NCBI RefSeq assembly: GCF_009928525.1
Contig: NZ_JAABOK010000003.1
Location: 186,001 to 250,000, forward strand
DNA: 64,000 nucleotides
Source of the DNA: Chitinophaga solisilvae
GTDB lineage: Bacteria; Bacteroidota; Bacteroidia; Chitinophagales; Chitinophagaceae
Direction of reading: 5' to 3'
Position numbers and translations under genes: made by a program. The number at the start of each line of letters is the position of its first letter. Within the stretch, counting starts at the first letter, position 1. A model generated the notes under the pieces. It saw only the letters and a program-made list of their open reading frames with translations. It had not been told where the DNA came from and searched no databases. Below are positions 1-9,400 of the stretch, one piece after another.

Positions 1-1128
1 TGGCGCCTTACCGCTTTTCAGCTCAAAAATTTCCTTCCTGGACGGGTCCTGCTCGTCTTCCGCCATGAGGTCAAGCCGCCCCTGCAGCCCGTAGCGGGCA
101 GAGAAAAAAGTAGGCTCTATACGTACCGGCTTATCCTGGAGGTCGCGCACCGTGTTGTGCAGGTTGCCCCAGTGCTGGCCCCGTATATCACGGAACATCT
201 CGTTGATCTTCTCCCGGCCATAGGCGGCAGCCTGTAAAACATTCTCTGCCACCGCTTCAACAAAAGATGTTTTAAAATCTATGTCTTTGTTCCGCAACAT
301 CTCATCCAGCAGGGCGTTTACGAGATTTCCCCGGAATGCCGCTGCGGCGGACTGCTGCGGGGTGAGCTTCCTGACGAGATATAGCAGCTTGCTGGCGCCT
401 TTATGGGTGAAGCATTCTGCCAGGTCGCTGATATCGATGAGCAGATCGGGTTCCAGTATTACCTGGCTTTCCGTAATGGTAGCATAGGTATGGTCGTCTT
501 CCCCGCGGCGGCAATGATGTACCATAATAGTATCATAGGGACGCAGCAACGGATGCAGTGCCAGTATTACAGCAGGGTGCAGCTGATGCAGCTGCAGGCA
601 GAACGCTCCATGCTCGTCGTTTCTGACTTCCAGGGAAAAAGTTTGTCTGCCCTGATTATCGAAGGCGAGCGGACCTACCGCAGTAATCATACATTTAAGC
701 AGCGGAACATCTGCCGGACGGTATTGTCCGGAAAACGACAGCTGCATGCTGCCACAGGCAGCGTACAGTTCCTGCAGGGCCGCCGGTTCCGGCTCCCGGA
801 AGCACCAGGCAACAGCGTTGCTCAGCGCCTTGATGCATAACAGGTGCTCTGTATCCTGCAGCGGAAACAATCCGCGTATAGCCTTATTCGTTAGGATGCG
901 TAATGCGGAGAGCTGTTTGTACAGCTCCGGCGGAACCGTGTTTTTATCAAAATAGAATTGCATGCGGGCAAACAGGTTGCCGAAAGACCGGGTTTCTTCC
1001 CGTGTCAGTTCCCTGAAAAGGCTTTCCAGAATGAGTTTATATAGCCGTATTTTTTCTTCCGGAGCGGAGGTATGACATGCTTCCCTGATTCTCGCGTAAA
1101 ACGCTGCTGCCTTTTGTTTTGCCTGCAT
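1..1128 (-). CDS. Dna2/Cas4-like PD-(D/E)XK nuclease, N-terminal part (cut by window edge)
   Basis: Reverse-strand reading frame, open from the ATG at 1126-1128 through the window edge; 376 residues are visible and the C-terminus is missing. The last visible part reads GLQGRLDLMAE (Asp at about residue 353) and then EIFELKSGKAP (Glu369-x-Lys371). That spacing of G-x-x-G-R-x-D and E-x-K is the catalytic signature of Cas4/Dna2/RecB-type nucleases. In Bacteroidota such an N-terminal nuclease is usually followed by a superfamily 1 helicase in a protein of roughly 1,000 residues; that half is outside the window, so the helicase is inferred. The first ~300 residues are helical-looking with no motif I recognise. 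It is divergent from proC, with 77 bp between the two starts. Confidence 0.7.
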   Translation of the reverse strand, partial: MQAKQKAAAFYARIREACHTSAPEEKIRLYKLILESLFRELTREETRSFGNLFARMQFYFDKNTVPPELYKQLSALRILTNKAIRGLFPLQDTEHLLCIKALSNAVAWCFREPEPAALQELYAACGSMQLSFSGQYRPADVPLLKCMITAVGPLAFDNQGRQTFSLEVRNDEHGAFCLQLHQLHPAVILALHPLLRPYDTIMVHHCRRGEDDHTYATITESQVILEPDLLIDISDLAECFTHKGASKLLYLVRKLTPQQSAAAAFRGNLVNALLDEMLRNKDIDFKTSFVEAVAENVLQAAAYGREKINEMFRDIRGQHWGNLHNTVRDLQDKPVRIEPTFFSARYGLQGRLDLMAEDEQDPSRKEIFELKSGKAP

Positions 1129-1205
1129 ATCTGCAAGTTAAGGGTTTGCATTGATGCCGCAATTGTTATACCTTCCGTAGGATTTATAATGAAAACATAT
1201 TTTGT

Positions 1206-2003
1206 ATGTCTGCAAAGAAAATAGCCATTATAGGTGGAGGAAATCTGGGATCAGCCATAGCACAGGGCCTGCTGAAGAGTGGTTTTTCCAATGCCGCCGA
1301 TATAACGGTTACCAAAAGAAATACCGCTACACTGGCATCGCTGAAAGCGGCCGGGGTACAGATAGAAACGGATAATGCAAAGGCCATCCGGGAGGCGGAA
1401 GTGGTGGTAGTAGCGTTGAAACCATATAATGTACGCGAAGTATTACAGGAGTTCCGCGCATCCTTTGACCCCGCGAGGCAAATCCTGATCAGTGTTGTTA
1501 CCGGTGTCAGTATAGACGATCTTGACCATATACTGCCGGGTATGGCCGTTGTGCGTGCCATGCCCAATACCGCCATCGCCATCCAGGAGTCTATTACCTG
1601 TATCTGCGCGAAGAATGCTTCCGAAGAGCAGATCCGGTATGTAAAAACCATGTTTGACCAGCTGGGCGCTACTGTCAGCATTGACGAAAAGCTGATGGAT
1701 GCAGCCACGGTGCTGGGCGCCTGTGGTATTGCCTATGCGCTGCGTTATATACGCGCCAATATTCAGGGCGGTATAGAAATAGGTTTTGATGTGCGTACGG
1801 CCAGTCTTATTGCCGCGCAGACAGTTAAAGGCGCAGCAGAGCTGCTGATACGGGAAAACCGCCATCCTGAAGAAGAAATTGATAAGGTTACCACCCCCAA
1901 AGGCTGCACAATTGCCGGCCTGAATGAAATGGAGCATCAGGGCTTCAGTTCATCACTGATCAAAGGGATAACGGCGTCCTACAACAAAATCATCAAAGGT
2001 TAA
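1206..2003 (+). CDS. proC: Pyrroline-5-carboxylate reductase
   Basis: Last step of proline synthesis: NAD(P)H-dependent reduction of 1-pyrroline-5-carboxylate to L-proline, in the cytoplasm. The 265 residues match the usual family length. The N-terminus has the Rossmann dinucleotide motif (IAIIGGGNLGSAIAQGL, residues 6-22), the middle has the conserved RAMPNTA stretch, and the C-terminal half has the helical dimerisation domain with a TTPKGCTIAGL version of the family's T-P-G-G-x-T signature (Lys replaces the second Gly). No other proline genes are adjacent. Its TAA overlaps the stop codon of convergent sixA by three bases, so no separate terminator lies between them. Confidence 0.95.
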   Translation: MSAKKIAIIGGGNLGSAIAQGLLKSGFSNAADITVTKRNTATLASLKAAGVQIETDNAKAIREAEVVVVALKPYNVREVLQEFRASFDPARQILISVVTGVSIDDLDHILPGMAVVRAMPNTAIAIQESITCICAKNASEEQIRYVKTMFDQLGATVSIDEKLMDAATVLGACGIAYALRYIRANIQGGIEIGFDVRTASLIAAQTVKGAAELLIRENRHPEEEIDKVTTPKGCTIAGLNEMEHQGFSSSLIKGITASYNKIIKG

Positions 2004-2494
2004 TTATTACGCGGGTAGTCGAAGAAGAGAAACTTCTTTTTAGCGAGATCAAAATCTTTCCAGTTGTCTGTATCCGCCTGAATGGCGAAGATACCGGTAG
2101 TGGGCACATTATCGATCCTGATTTCTTCCGTGAGATAGTTAGCAAAATCAGTGATGCCGGGATTATGGGCAAAGATGGCTACGGTACTGAAGTCATCATC
2201 AATTTTAGTGATCACTTTGAGGAAAGTAGATGCATAGCATAAATAGAGTTCTTCTTCGAGGAGGATAGCCTGTTTGGGGTATCTCCACTCTTCCGCCATA
2301 ATTTTTGCGGTGGTGCGGGTACGCTTGGCGGGGCTGGCGATGATCAGCTCAGGAACCATGCCTCTGGAAACCAAACGGTTGGCCATCTCCGGAGCATTTT
2401 GCTTGCCGCGTTTATTCAGCGGCCTGTCAAAATCATCCATATCCGGATTATTCCAACTCGATTTGGCGTGACGAATAAGTAATAATGTTTTCAT
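2000..2494 (-). CDS. sixA: SixA-type phosphohistidine phosphatase (histidine phosphatase superfamily)
   Basis: 164-residue protein of the branch-1 histidine phosphatase (phosphoglycerate mutase-like) fold. It begins MKTLLLIRHAKSSWNN, containing the R-H-x-K motif with catalytic His9; a second conserved His is in IFAHNPGI. In Escherichia coli SixA removes phosphate from phosphohistidine in ArcB and PTS relays; here only the fold is certain, not the substrate. The frame extends upstream without a stop, but the added residues are not family-like and the ATG at 2492-2494 places the RHAK motif where the family has it. Its stop overlaps that of convergent proC. A long hairpin repeat lies upstream, between it and purF. 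Confidence 0.82.
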   Translation of the reverse strand: MKTLLLIRHAKSSWNNPDMDDFDRPLNKRGKQNAPEMANRLVSRGMVPELIIASPAKRTRTTAKIMAEEWRYPKQAILLEEELYLCYASTFLKVITKIDDDFSTVAIFAHNPGITDFANYLTEEIRIDNVPTTGIFAIQADTDNWKDFDLAKKKFLFFDYPRNN

Positions 2495-2609
2495 GGGCTG
2501 AACTGAAAACGAATAATTTACCGGAACGAAAATAAAGATTTTAAAGGAAGTTAATGTGTAGATGCAATAGAGTTTGCACAAAGAGGGGGATTTAAGACAA
2601 AATTAACAT

Positions 2610-2724
2610 GAATTACGAATTATTAATTACGAATTACGAATGAAAATGCAACGAAGAAAAACATAATATATGTTGATCTCCGTTGCATTTTCATTCGTAA
2701 TTCGTAATTAATAATTCGTAATTC
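2610..2724. repeat. Long perfect hairpin with heptamer-repeat arms, copy 1
   Basis: Two 44-nt arms (2610-2653 and 2681-2724) are exact reverse complements around a 27-nt loop that holds a small inner hairpin (AACATA/TATGTT). The outer part of each arm is built of GAATTAC-type 7-mers with one ATTAATT interruption mirrored in both arms; the inner part ends in AAAATGCAACG. It lies between the start side of sixA and the 3' end of purF, five bases beyond the purF stop. Related copies are at 4613-4803, 30665-30750, 34975-35088 and 55479-55600. Confidence 0.93.
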
Positions 2725-2729
2725 CCGTA

Positions 2730-4577
2730 CTAATAGCCTCTTTCATTTTTACCTTCCATGAAGTTCATGAAGGCTTTATTTACCACGCGGTTACCGCCCG
2801 GTGTCGGGTAGTCGCCGGTGAAGTACCAGTCGCCCAGGTTATTGGGGCAGGCTTCGTGGAGGCTTTCGATGGATTGGTAGATGACCTCTACCTTGGCGCC
2901 GATACCTTCGGGGGTGAGAATCTGGGCAATTTTTGCGGAGATCTCTTCCGGAGTGAAGGGCTTATAAACATTTTTAACAACGTTCTGTGCGTGCAGGGTG
3001 TTGGTACGTTGCAGTTCTTTACAGAGGCCATACGCTTCCTGCAGGATGTGTTCCTTGTTTTGCTCTTTCAGCAGGGCGATAGCAGCCTGGAAGGCAACGA
3101 AATCACCCATTTTGCTCATATCGATACCATAGCAGTCGGGGTAGCGGATCTGCGGAGCAGAAGAAACCACGATGATACGTTTCGGGCCGAGGCGGTCCAG
3201 CATTTTCACAATACTTTCCCGGAGGGTGGTACCGCGTACGATAGAGTCGTCTATTACCACGAGGGAGTCAATTCCGGGTCTTACGGTACCGTAGGTGATG
3301 TCATACACGTGCTGTACCATCTCATTACGGCTGGAATCCTCGGTAATAAAGGTGCGCATCTTCACATCCTTGATAGCTATTTTATCAATACGGATGCGGC
3401 GGTTGACCATTTCTGTGAGTTTTTCCTCATCAAAATCGTTACCCCATGACAGAATCCTTTCCACCTTGATTTTGTTGAGGTAGTCTTCCAGGCCTTTCAG
3501 CAGTCCATAGAAGGCAACTTCAGCTGTGTTGGGGATAAAGGAGAAGATGGTATTACGCAGGTCGTTATCGATAGCTTTCAGCACGGTAGCCGAGAGGTTA
3601 CGGCCGAGGGCACTACGTTCCTTATAGATTTTTTCGTCGTTTCCGCGGGAGAAGTAGATCCTTTCGAAGCTGCAGGCTTTACGTTCCTTCGGTTCCAGGA
3701 TCTGTTCTATGGCGTATTCGCCATTATTTTTCACGATCAGCGCATTGCCGGGCATGAGTTCCAGCACCTCATTTTCTCCTACGTTAAAGGTGGTGCGGAT
3801 AGCGGCTCTTTCGGAGGCGGCAACAATCACATCATCGTTAATGTAGTAGTAGGAAGGGCGGATACCGTGCGGGTCGCGGATCACGAAGGCGTCGCCGGAG
3901 CCGATCAGGCCGCAGGCGTGGTAACCACCGTCGAAGAGAGAGAAAGACTGTTGCAGGATGCGTTTTACATCCAGGCCGTTGCGGCGTTCTTCATCTTCTT
4001 TGCTGAGGAAGTGGTGTACGGTTTCCAGCATGGCCGCGAGGTCGCTGTTTTTGTGTACTTCGCCGGGCTCAGCCTTGGTGAACTTGAACAGTTCATCGGC
4101 ATTCACCAGGTTGAAGTTACCTGCCATGGTCAGGTTGCGGGCAGGAATAGTGTTGTAGCGTACAAACGGGTGGCAGAGTTCCACGTTATTTTTACCCTGG
4201 GTGGCATAACGCAGGTGCCCCATCAGCAGTTCTCCCAAATAGCGCACATGCCCTTTCATCAGGCCGGGATATTTGGTAATTTCAGGCTGATATTTCTCTA
4301 TTTCCTGTATTTCTTCACGAATCTTTCCGAAAATATCGCCGATAGCCTGGGGAGCAGCGCTACGGATCCGGTGCATAAATGGAACGCCAGGTTCTGTATC
4401 CAGCTTAACGGAGGCAACCCCTGCCCCATCCTGGCCCCTGTTGTGTTGTTTTTCCATGAGCAGGTACAGTTTGTTCAGCCCATAGAAAACGGTTCCATAT
4501 TTTTGTTGGTAATAGGAGAACGGCTTTCTTAACCTAATAAATGCCAGACCGCATTCATGTTTGATCGCATCACTCAT
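2730..4577 (-). CDS. purF: Amidophosphoribosyltransferase (PurF family, long Bacteroidota form)
   Basis: First committed step of purine synthesis: 5-phosphoribosylamine is made from PRPP and glutamine. The N-terminus MSDAIKHECGLAF has an N-terminal glutamine amidotransferase (Ntn) Cys at residue 9, implying an eight-residue propeptide. HNRGQDGAG and MGHLRYAT are amidotransferase-domain motifs. The PRPP loop VVIDDSIVRGTT is at about residue 441 in the C-terminal phosphoribosyltransferase domain. At 615 residues it is longer than the ~470-500 residue E. coli-type enzyme, which I believe is usual for this phylum. I chose the ATG at 4577 rather than 4598 because a -7 promoter box (4596-4603) overlaps the upstream codon. 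It stands alone between two long hairpin repeats. Confidence 0.88.
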   Translation of the reverse strand: MSDAIKHECGLAFIRLRKPFSYYQQKYGTVFYGLNKLYLLMEKQHNRGQDGAGVASVKLDTEPGVPFMHRIRSAAPQAIGDIFGKIREEIQEIEKYQPEITKYPGLMKGHVRYLGELLMGHLRYATQGKNNVELCHPFVRYNTIPARNLTMAGNFNLVNADELFKFTKAEPGEVHKNSDLAAMLETVHHFLSKEDEERRNGLDVKRILQQSFSLFDGGYHACGLIGSGDAFVIRDPHGIRPSYYYINDDVIVAASERAAIRTTFNVGENEVLELMPGNALIVKNNGEYAIEQILEPKERKACSFERIYFSRGNDEKIYKERSALGRNLSATVLKAIDNDLRNTIFSFIPNTAEVAFYGLLKGLEDYLNKIKVERILSWGNDFDEEKLTEMVNRRIRIDKIAIKDVKMRTFITEDSSRNEMVQHVYDITYGTVRPGIDSLVVIDDSIVRGTTLRESIVKMLDRLGPKRIIVVSSAPQIRYPDCYGIDMSKMGDFVAFQAAIALLKEQNKEHILQEAYGLCKELQRTNTLHAQNVVKNVYKPFTPEEISAKIAQILTPEGIGAKVEVIYQSIESLHEACPNNLGDWYFTGDYPTPGGNRVVNKAFMNFMEGKNERGY

Positions 4578-4595
4578 CGCAGAAAATTGAAGACG

Positions 4596-4603
4596 CAAAG
4601 TTA
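4596..4603 (-). promoter_or_regulatory. Predicted -7 box of purF
   Basis: On the minus strand this reads TAACTTTG, an exact match to the Bacteroidota -7 element TAnnTTTG. The start codon is 19 bases further on, so the leader would be about 15 nt. The -33 region would fall beside the heptamer repeat arm at 4613. Confidence 0.6.
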
Positions 4604-4612
4604 CGGCAAAAT

Positions 4613-4665
4613 AATTACGAATTACGAATTGCGAATGACGAATGTAGGAGCGGAGATTTAAGCGG
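4613..4665. repeat. Solitary left half-arm of the hairpin repeat family
   Basis: Starts with AATTACGAATTACGAATTGC and continues through GACGAATGTAGGAGCGGAGA to AAGCGG, matching the left arm of the full copies, but no complementary right arm follows. The closest relative is the degenerate copy at 30665-30750, which shares the GGAGCG(A/G)AGATTTAAGCGG core. The full copy at 4695-4803 begins 30 bases later. Confidence 0.8.
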
Positions 4666-4694
4666 TGGTTTAAGGGAATAACTATGAGGCTTTA

Positions 4695-4803
4695 AATTAC
4701 GAATTACGAATTGCGAATTACGAATGTAAAAGCGAAGACCAGAGCAGTATCCGCTCTGGTCTTCGCTTTTACATTCGTAATTCGCAATTCGTAATTCGTA
4801 ATT
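4695..4803. repeat. Long perfect hairpin with heptamer-repeat arms, copy 2, containing the surA stop codon
   Basis: Two 51-nt arms (4695-4745 and 4753-4803) are exact reverse complements around a 7-nt loop. The outer arm is AATTACGAATTACGAATTGC plus another unit; the core is AAAAGCGAAGACCAGAGC. The right arm ends inside the stop codon of the surA-like gene (4802-4804), so this coding sequence terminates in the element. It may also serve as that gene's 3' hairpin, although no T-rich tail follows. Confidence 0.93.
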
Positions 4804-6187
4804 ACTGTTTTGCAAGGCCTGCCATCCACTGACTGATGTGGGTGCAGTTTTTATAATCTTCATCTACGTGTACGTAGAAGGTTGGGATCTTTTCTGTGAG
4901 CCATTTGTTGATGGCTTCTGCCTTTTTGATGTCCAGGGTACGTTGCTGCACGCGGGAATAATCGTCAGTGAGGTTTTCCCGGTGTGGCTGGGTACGTGTT
5001 TTCAGATAAACGATGCGGGTGGCAGTGCGGCCGTTATCGTCGGTGAATTGTACCGGAGCGGAGATTTTGCCTGGTTTCAGGGTATCCAGCATCATAACGA
5101 TGTCTCTTTCAGAAGGGTCGTCCAGCTGATCGATCGTGATCAGGGTACCGCCTTCGCCGGTTCTTGACTGGATCATACCGCCGTCGAATTTGGCGGATGG
5201 GGCGTCACTGAACTTGGTAACGGCTTCGGAGAACGTGTATTTATTGTTGAGGATACCGCTGCGGATAGAGTCCAGTTTGGTCATGCAGGAAGAGAGGTCG
5301 GATTTGGTTACGGCTGCTCTTACCAGGATGTGCTGTACAGTAACGTTGTCGCCCTGGCGTTTAACCATCTGAATCAGGTGGTAGCCGTGCTGGGATTTTA
5401 CCGGAGAAGAGATTTCTCCTTCTTTCAGACGGAAGGCTGCGGCGAGGAAGTCGGGATCCCAGGTGTTTTTTTCGTTGCGGTTAAGCACGTAAACGCCTTT
5501 GTTTTCCTTTACGCCAGGATCTTCGGAGTAGAGAATGGCTAGGGAACCGAAATCTGATTCTTTATTCTGTACGCGTTTTTTGAAATCGAGTAAGCGGTCG
5601 ATGGCGTAGTTATCCATTTCCCGGGTAGCTTTAGGGGTAATAACGATCTGGCCTACTTCCAGCTCAGATTCGTAGAATTTGAGACTGTCTTTCGGGATGG
5701 CATCATAGTAACGTTTTACCTCGGAGGGGGTTACTTTAACGGATTCGATTACTTTATTCCGCATGGCTTGTGCCAGCAGGTTTTCCCTGATGGGGGTACG
5801 GAAGCGTTCGCGGAGCTGATAAACGGAATATCCGGTTATTTCCTTCATTTTTTCTTTGGAGCCGTACAGCTGTTCGAAGTAGCGGATACGGTTTTCCATT
5901 TGCGCTTCAATTTCGCCGTCTGTGATAGGTAAGCTGTCACGTTCAGCCTGGAGAACCATTACTTTTTGGGATATCAGCATCTCCATGGTGTTACAGGCAG
6001 CCTGCGGAGGGATGTTGCCATCCGGGGTGTTGCGCTGAATTTCAGCGAGCGCGCCATCCATATCGGATTTCAGGATGATTTTATCACCCACCACACCGAT
6101 GATTTTGTCTGCCACCAGTTTTTGCTGGGCGGTAGAAGCCTGCCATAACAGCAATGTACATGCAGATAATGCCAAAAGTTTCTTCAT
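4802..6187 (-). CDS. SurA-like periplasmic peptidyl-prolyl cis-trans isomerase
   Basis: 461-residue exported protein. A signal peptide (MKKLLALSACTLLLWQASTA, then QQ) is followed by a SurA N-terminal helical domain starting VADKIIGVVGDKIILKSD, then two parvulin-type rotamase domains. The first runs from about ELEVGQIVITPKA to SQHGYHLIQMVKR; the second begins VQHILVRA. In proteobacteria SurA escorts outer-membrane proteins through the periplasm, and this architecture suggests the same job. The ATG at 6187 is chosen because a -7 box (6205-6212) lies just ahead of it and the signal peptide starts there. The stop codon lies inside a long hairpin repeat. Confidence 0.88.
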   Translation of the reverse strand: MKKLLALSACTLLLWQASTAQQKLVADKIIGVVGDKIILKSDMDGALAEIQRNTPDGNIPPQAACNTMEMLISQKVMVLQAERDSLPITDGEIEAQMENRIRYFEQLYGSKEKMKEITGYSVYQLRERFRTPIRENLLAQAMRNKVIESVKVTPSEVKRYYDAIPKDSLKFYESELEVGQIVITPKATREMDNYAIDRLLDFKKRVQNKESDFGSLAILYSEDPGVKENKGVYVLNRNEKNTWDPDFLAAAFRLKEGEISSPVKSQHGYHLIQMVKRQGDNVTVQHILVRAAVTKSDLSSCMTKLDSIRSGILNNKYTFSEAVTKFSDAPSAKFDGGMIQSRTGEGGTLITIDQLDDPSERDIVMMLDTLKPGKISAPVQFTDDNGRTATRIVYLKTRTQPHRENLTDDYSRVQQRTLDIKKAEAINKWLTEKIPTFYVHVDEDYKNCTHISQWMAGLAKQ

Positions 6188-6204
6188 ACTAAAGCGGTAA
6201 AATT

Positions 6205-6212
6205 CAAAAATA
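6205..6212 (-). promoter_or_regulatory. Predicted -7 box of the surA-like gene
   Basis: Minus strand TATTTTTG fits TAnnTTTG and lies 17 bases upstream of the chosen ATG, giving a leader of about 14 nt. Confidence 0.55.
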
Positions 6213-6323
6213 ACCAATTAAAGATCAGTACTGTAGTAGATTAAGACTGATTTAACAAAAGTTTAGAAATAGATTTTAGCTTTCAGCCGGTTACAGGGCT
6301 GTTATTATTCTTATTTGTAAGAA

Positions 6324-6377
6324 GAAAGGCTGTCGGTATAGAGTTACCGTTGGGTTTCTCTATTCCGGCAGCCTTTC
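6324..6377 (-). terminator. Second hairpin downstream of infB
   Basis: GAAAGGCTGTCGGTATAGAG (6324-6343) pairs with CTCTATTCCGGCAGCCTTTC (6358-6377), 18-19 of 20 positions counting a wobble. On the minus strand the stem is followed by TTCTTACAAATAAG. With the hairpin at 6394 it would stop transcription from the rimP-nusA-infB operon before the surA-like gene. Confidence 0.65.
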
Positions 6378-6393
6378 AATCAGGGATATTGTC

Positions 6394-6422
6394 AATATCT
6401 CCCCGGCGGGCGGGGAGATATT
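6394..6422 (-). terminator. First hairpin downstream of infB
   Basis: AATATCTCCCC pairs perfectly with GGGGAGATATT (11 bp, 7-nt loop), starting three bases after the infB stop. It lacks a strong T-run on the minus strand, so it may protect the 3' end rather than terminate by itself. Confidence 0.6.
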
Positions 6423-6425
6423 ATT

Positions 6426-9400
6426 TTAGAGTGTTCTTTTTACTTCTACTTCTTCGAAGCCTTCGATGATATCGTTTGGTCTGAGGTCGCTGTAACCGCG
6501 TACGCTGAGACCGCATTCCATGTTGGAGGCTACTTCCTTCACGTCATCTTTATAACGTTTGAGGGAGGCGAGTTCTCCGGTGAATACTACGATACCGTCT
6601 CTTACCACGTTGATGCGGGTATTGCGGGCTAACTTGCCATCGAGTACGAAGCAACCTGCAACGGTAACCTTGTCGAATTTGTAGGTTTCGCGCACCTGAA
6701 CGTTGCACACCACTTTCTTTTCGATTTTTGGTTCCAGCATCCCTTCCATCGCGCTCTTGATTTCTTCGATCGCGTCGTAGATGATGGAGTAGTTGCGGAT
6801 TTCGATGTTTTCTTTTTCCGCCAGCTTGCCTGCCTGGGAAGAAGGACGCACCTGGAAACCGAGGATGATGGCATCAGAAGCGGTAGCGAGCAATACGTCG
6901 GATTCGGTGATCTGACCTACGGCTTTGTGTACGATACTGATAACGATTTCTTCGGTAGACAGTTTCTGCAGGGAGTCGCTCAATGCCTCAACGGAACCGT
7001 CAAAGTCGGCCTTGATGATGAGGTTAAGCTGTTTAAAGTTACCCAGTGCCAGACGGCGGCCGATTTCATCCAGAGTGATATGTTTCTTGGTACGGATACC
7101 TTGTTCGCGAACGATCTGGGCTCTGCGGTTAGCCACTTCTTTAGCTTCAGATTCGTCTTCGTACATTTTGAACTTCTCACCTGCCTGAGGGGCGCCATTC
7201 AGACCGAGTACCTGTACCGGCATGGAAGGTCCGGCGATGTCCATTTTCTGGCCGCGTTCGTTGAACATGGCTTTGATTTTACCGTAGAAGGAGCCGGATA
7301 CGATGGTATCGCCCTGACGGAGGGTACCATTCTGTACCAGGAGGGAGGCAACGTAACCGCGGCCTTTATCCAGGGATGCTTCCACGATAGAACCGGATGC
7401 TTCGCGGTCAGGGTTGGCTTTCAGTTCCAGCAGTTCTGCTTCGAGCAGTATTTTTTCGAGGAGAACGTCGATGTTCAACCCGCTTTTTGCAGAGATTTCC
7501 TGGCTTTGGTATTTACCGCCCCAGTCTTCCACCAGGAGGTTCATACCGGCCAGTTGTTCCTTGATTTTCTCAGGGTTGGCGCCGTCTTTATCTATCTTGT
7601 TGATAGCGAAGACCATTGGCAGGCCTGCTGCCTGAGAGTGAGAGATGGCTTCCTTGGTCTGCGGCATGATGGCGTCATCAGCAGCTACAACGATTACGGC
7701 GATATCCGCTGCTTTCGCACCACGGGCACGCATGGCGGTAAACGCTTCGTGACCCGGGGTATCGAGGAAGGTAATTTTCTTACCGTTAGCGGTGGTTACC
7801 TGGTATGCCCCGATGTGCTGGGTGATACCACCGGCCTCGCCGGCTACCACGTTAGCGCTGCGGATGTAGTCGAGCAGGGAGGTTTTACCGTGGTCTACGT
7901 GACCCATGATCGTAACGATCGGGGCGCGTGGGAGCAGGTCTTCCGGTGCATCTACTTCATCTTCCTCATCGGTTTCTTCTACAGCATCCAGACCAATGAA
8001 TTCCACTTCGTAACCGAATTCGCCGGCCACCAGTTCTATTACTTCCGCATCGAGGCGTTGGTTAATAGATACCATGATACCGAGGCCCATACATTTGGAG
8101 ATTACTTCTGCGAAGCTAACGTCCATCAGGTTGGCCAGCTCGCTCACGGAAACGAATTCCGTTACCTGGAGCTTGTTGTCTTCCTGACCTTCTTTAGCTT
8201 TGAGGGAAGCTCTTTCCTCACGTTTTTCCCTGCGGTGTTTGGCTTTCACGTTTTTACCGCGACCGCCGCCACCGAGTTTGGCCATTGTTTCCTTGATCTT
8301 ATTCTGGATCTCGTTTTTGTCGATTTCTTTTTCTTCAACAGGACGTTTATCATCACGGTTACCATGGCCGGGTCTGTTATAGTTACCGCCCTGGCCTGGC
8401 CGGTTGTAGTTGCCTTGTCCGCCTGGTCTGTTACCGCCCTGGCCACCGCCTCTGTTGAAGCCGCCGCCTTGTTGTCCCTGACCGCCGCCCTGACGGTTAC
8501 CACCCTGACCGCCGCCTCTGTTGAAGCCGCCGCCCTGGTTCTGACCGCCCTGGCCCTGACCCTGGCCTTGTCTGTTGAATCCGCCGGTATTACCGCCGCC
8601 CTGACGGTTGCGGTTATCGCCCTGTGGACGATTACCACCCTGATGGCCGCCGCCGCGGTTATCGTGCGGACGGTTGCCTTGCTGACGATGTTCGCCGGGG
8701 GCTCCGCCTTCCTTACGATCTCCTTCTTTAGGAAAATCTTTGGACTGGATAGGTTCCGGTTTTTTCTCAACGATGATACGCTTGCGTTTGCGTTTTTCGT
8801 CTCTGCTGAAGTTGTTTTTGTTATTATCGCGTCTGTCAGACTGAACTGGCAGTTCAATTTTACCGATTACTTTCGGGCCGGTTAATTTTTCGGCCTGGAT
8901 GTTTGTAATAACAGCAGGTGTTTGCTCGTCCTGAGCAGGAGGAGGTGTTTGCTGGCTGTTATTATCGGTAGCAGCAGTATTGCGATTTTCTTCCTTTACG
9001 GGTTGTTTAACAGGAATTGTCGCCGGTTCTTTGATTGCAGCCGGTTTTGCCTCTTGTAATACTTCTTCCACTTTTTTAACTACAGGTTTATCTTGAACCG
9101 GTGCGGCTTTCTCCGTTTTTTCTGTCGTATCGGTTGTTTCTGTTTTCGCTGCTTTCTCTGCTTGCGGCGCAGGTTGGGCGGGTTCCGCCTTTTCCTCTTT
9201 TTTAGGTGTAGCTATCTCCGGTTTTTCTGCTTTTTCGGCCGGGGCAGTGGTAGCTGCCGGGGCAGGAGTAACAGGCGCCGGTTTAGGTTCCGGTTGTTTT
9301 TCTGCGGCAGGCGGAGGAGTAACCGGTTGCGGTTTTTCCTCTCTGGCAGGCGGAGCCGGAGTAGCAGCTTCCGGTTGAGGAGCCGGGGTATCCGGTTCTT

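Noticed and set aside
6927-8885. A 652-residue reading frame on the plus strand
   Set aside because: It runs antisense through infB, whose protein matches IF2 along its full length; the antisense frame has no domain, start context or promoter and follows from the codon bias of infB.
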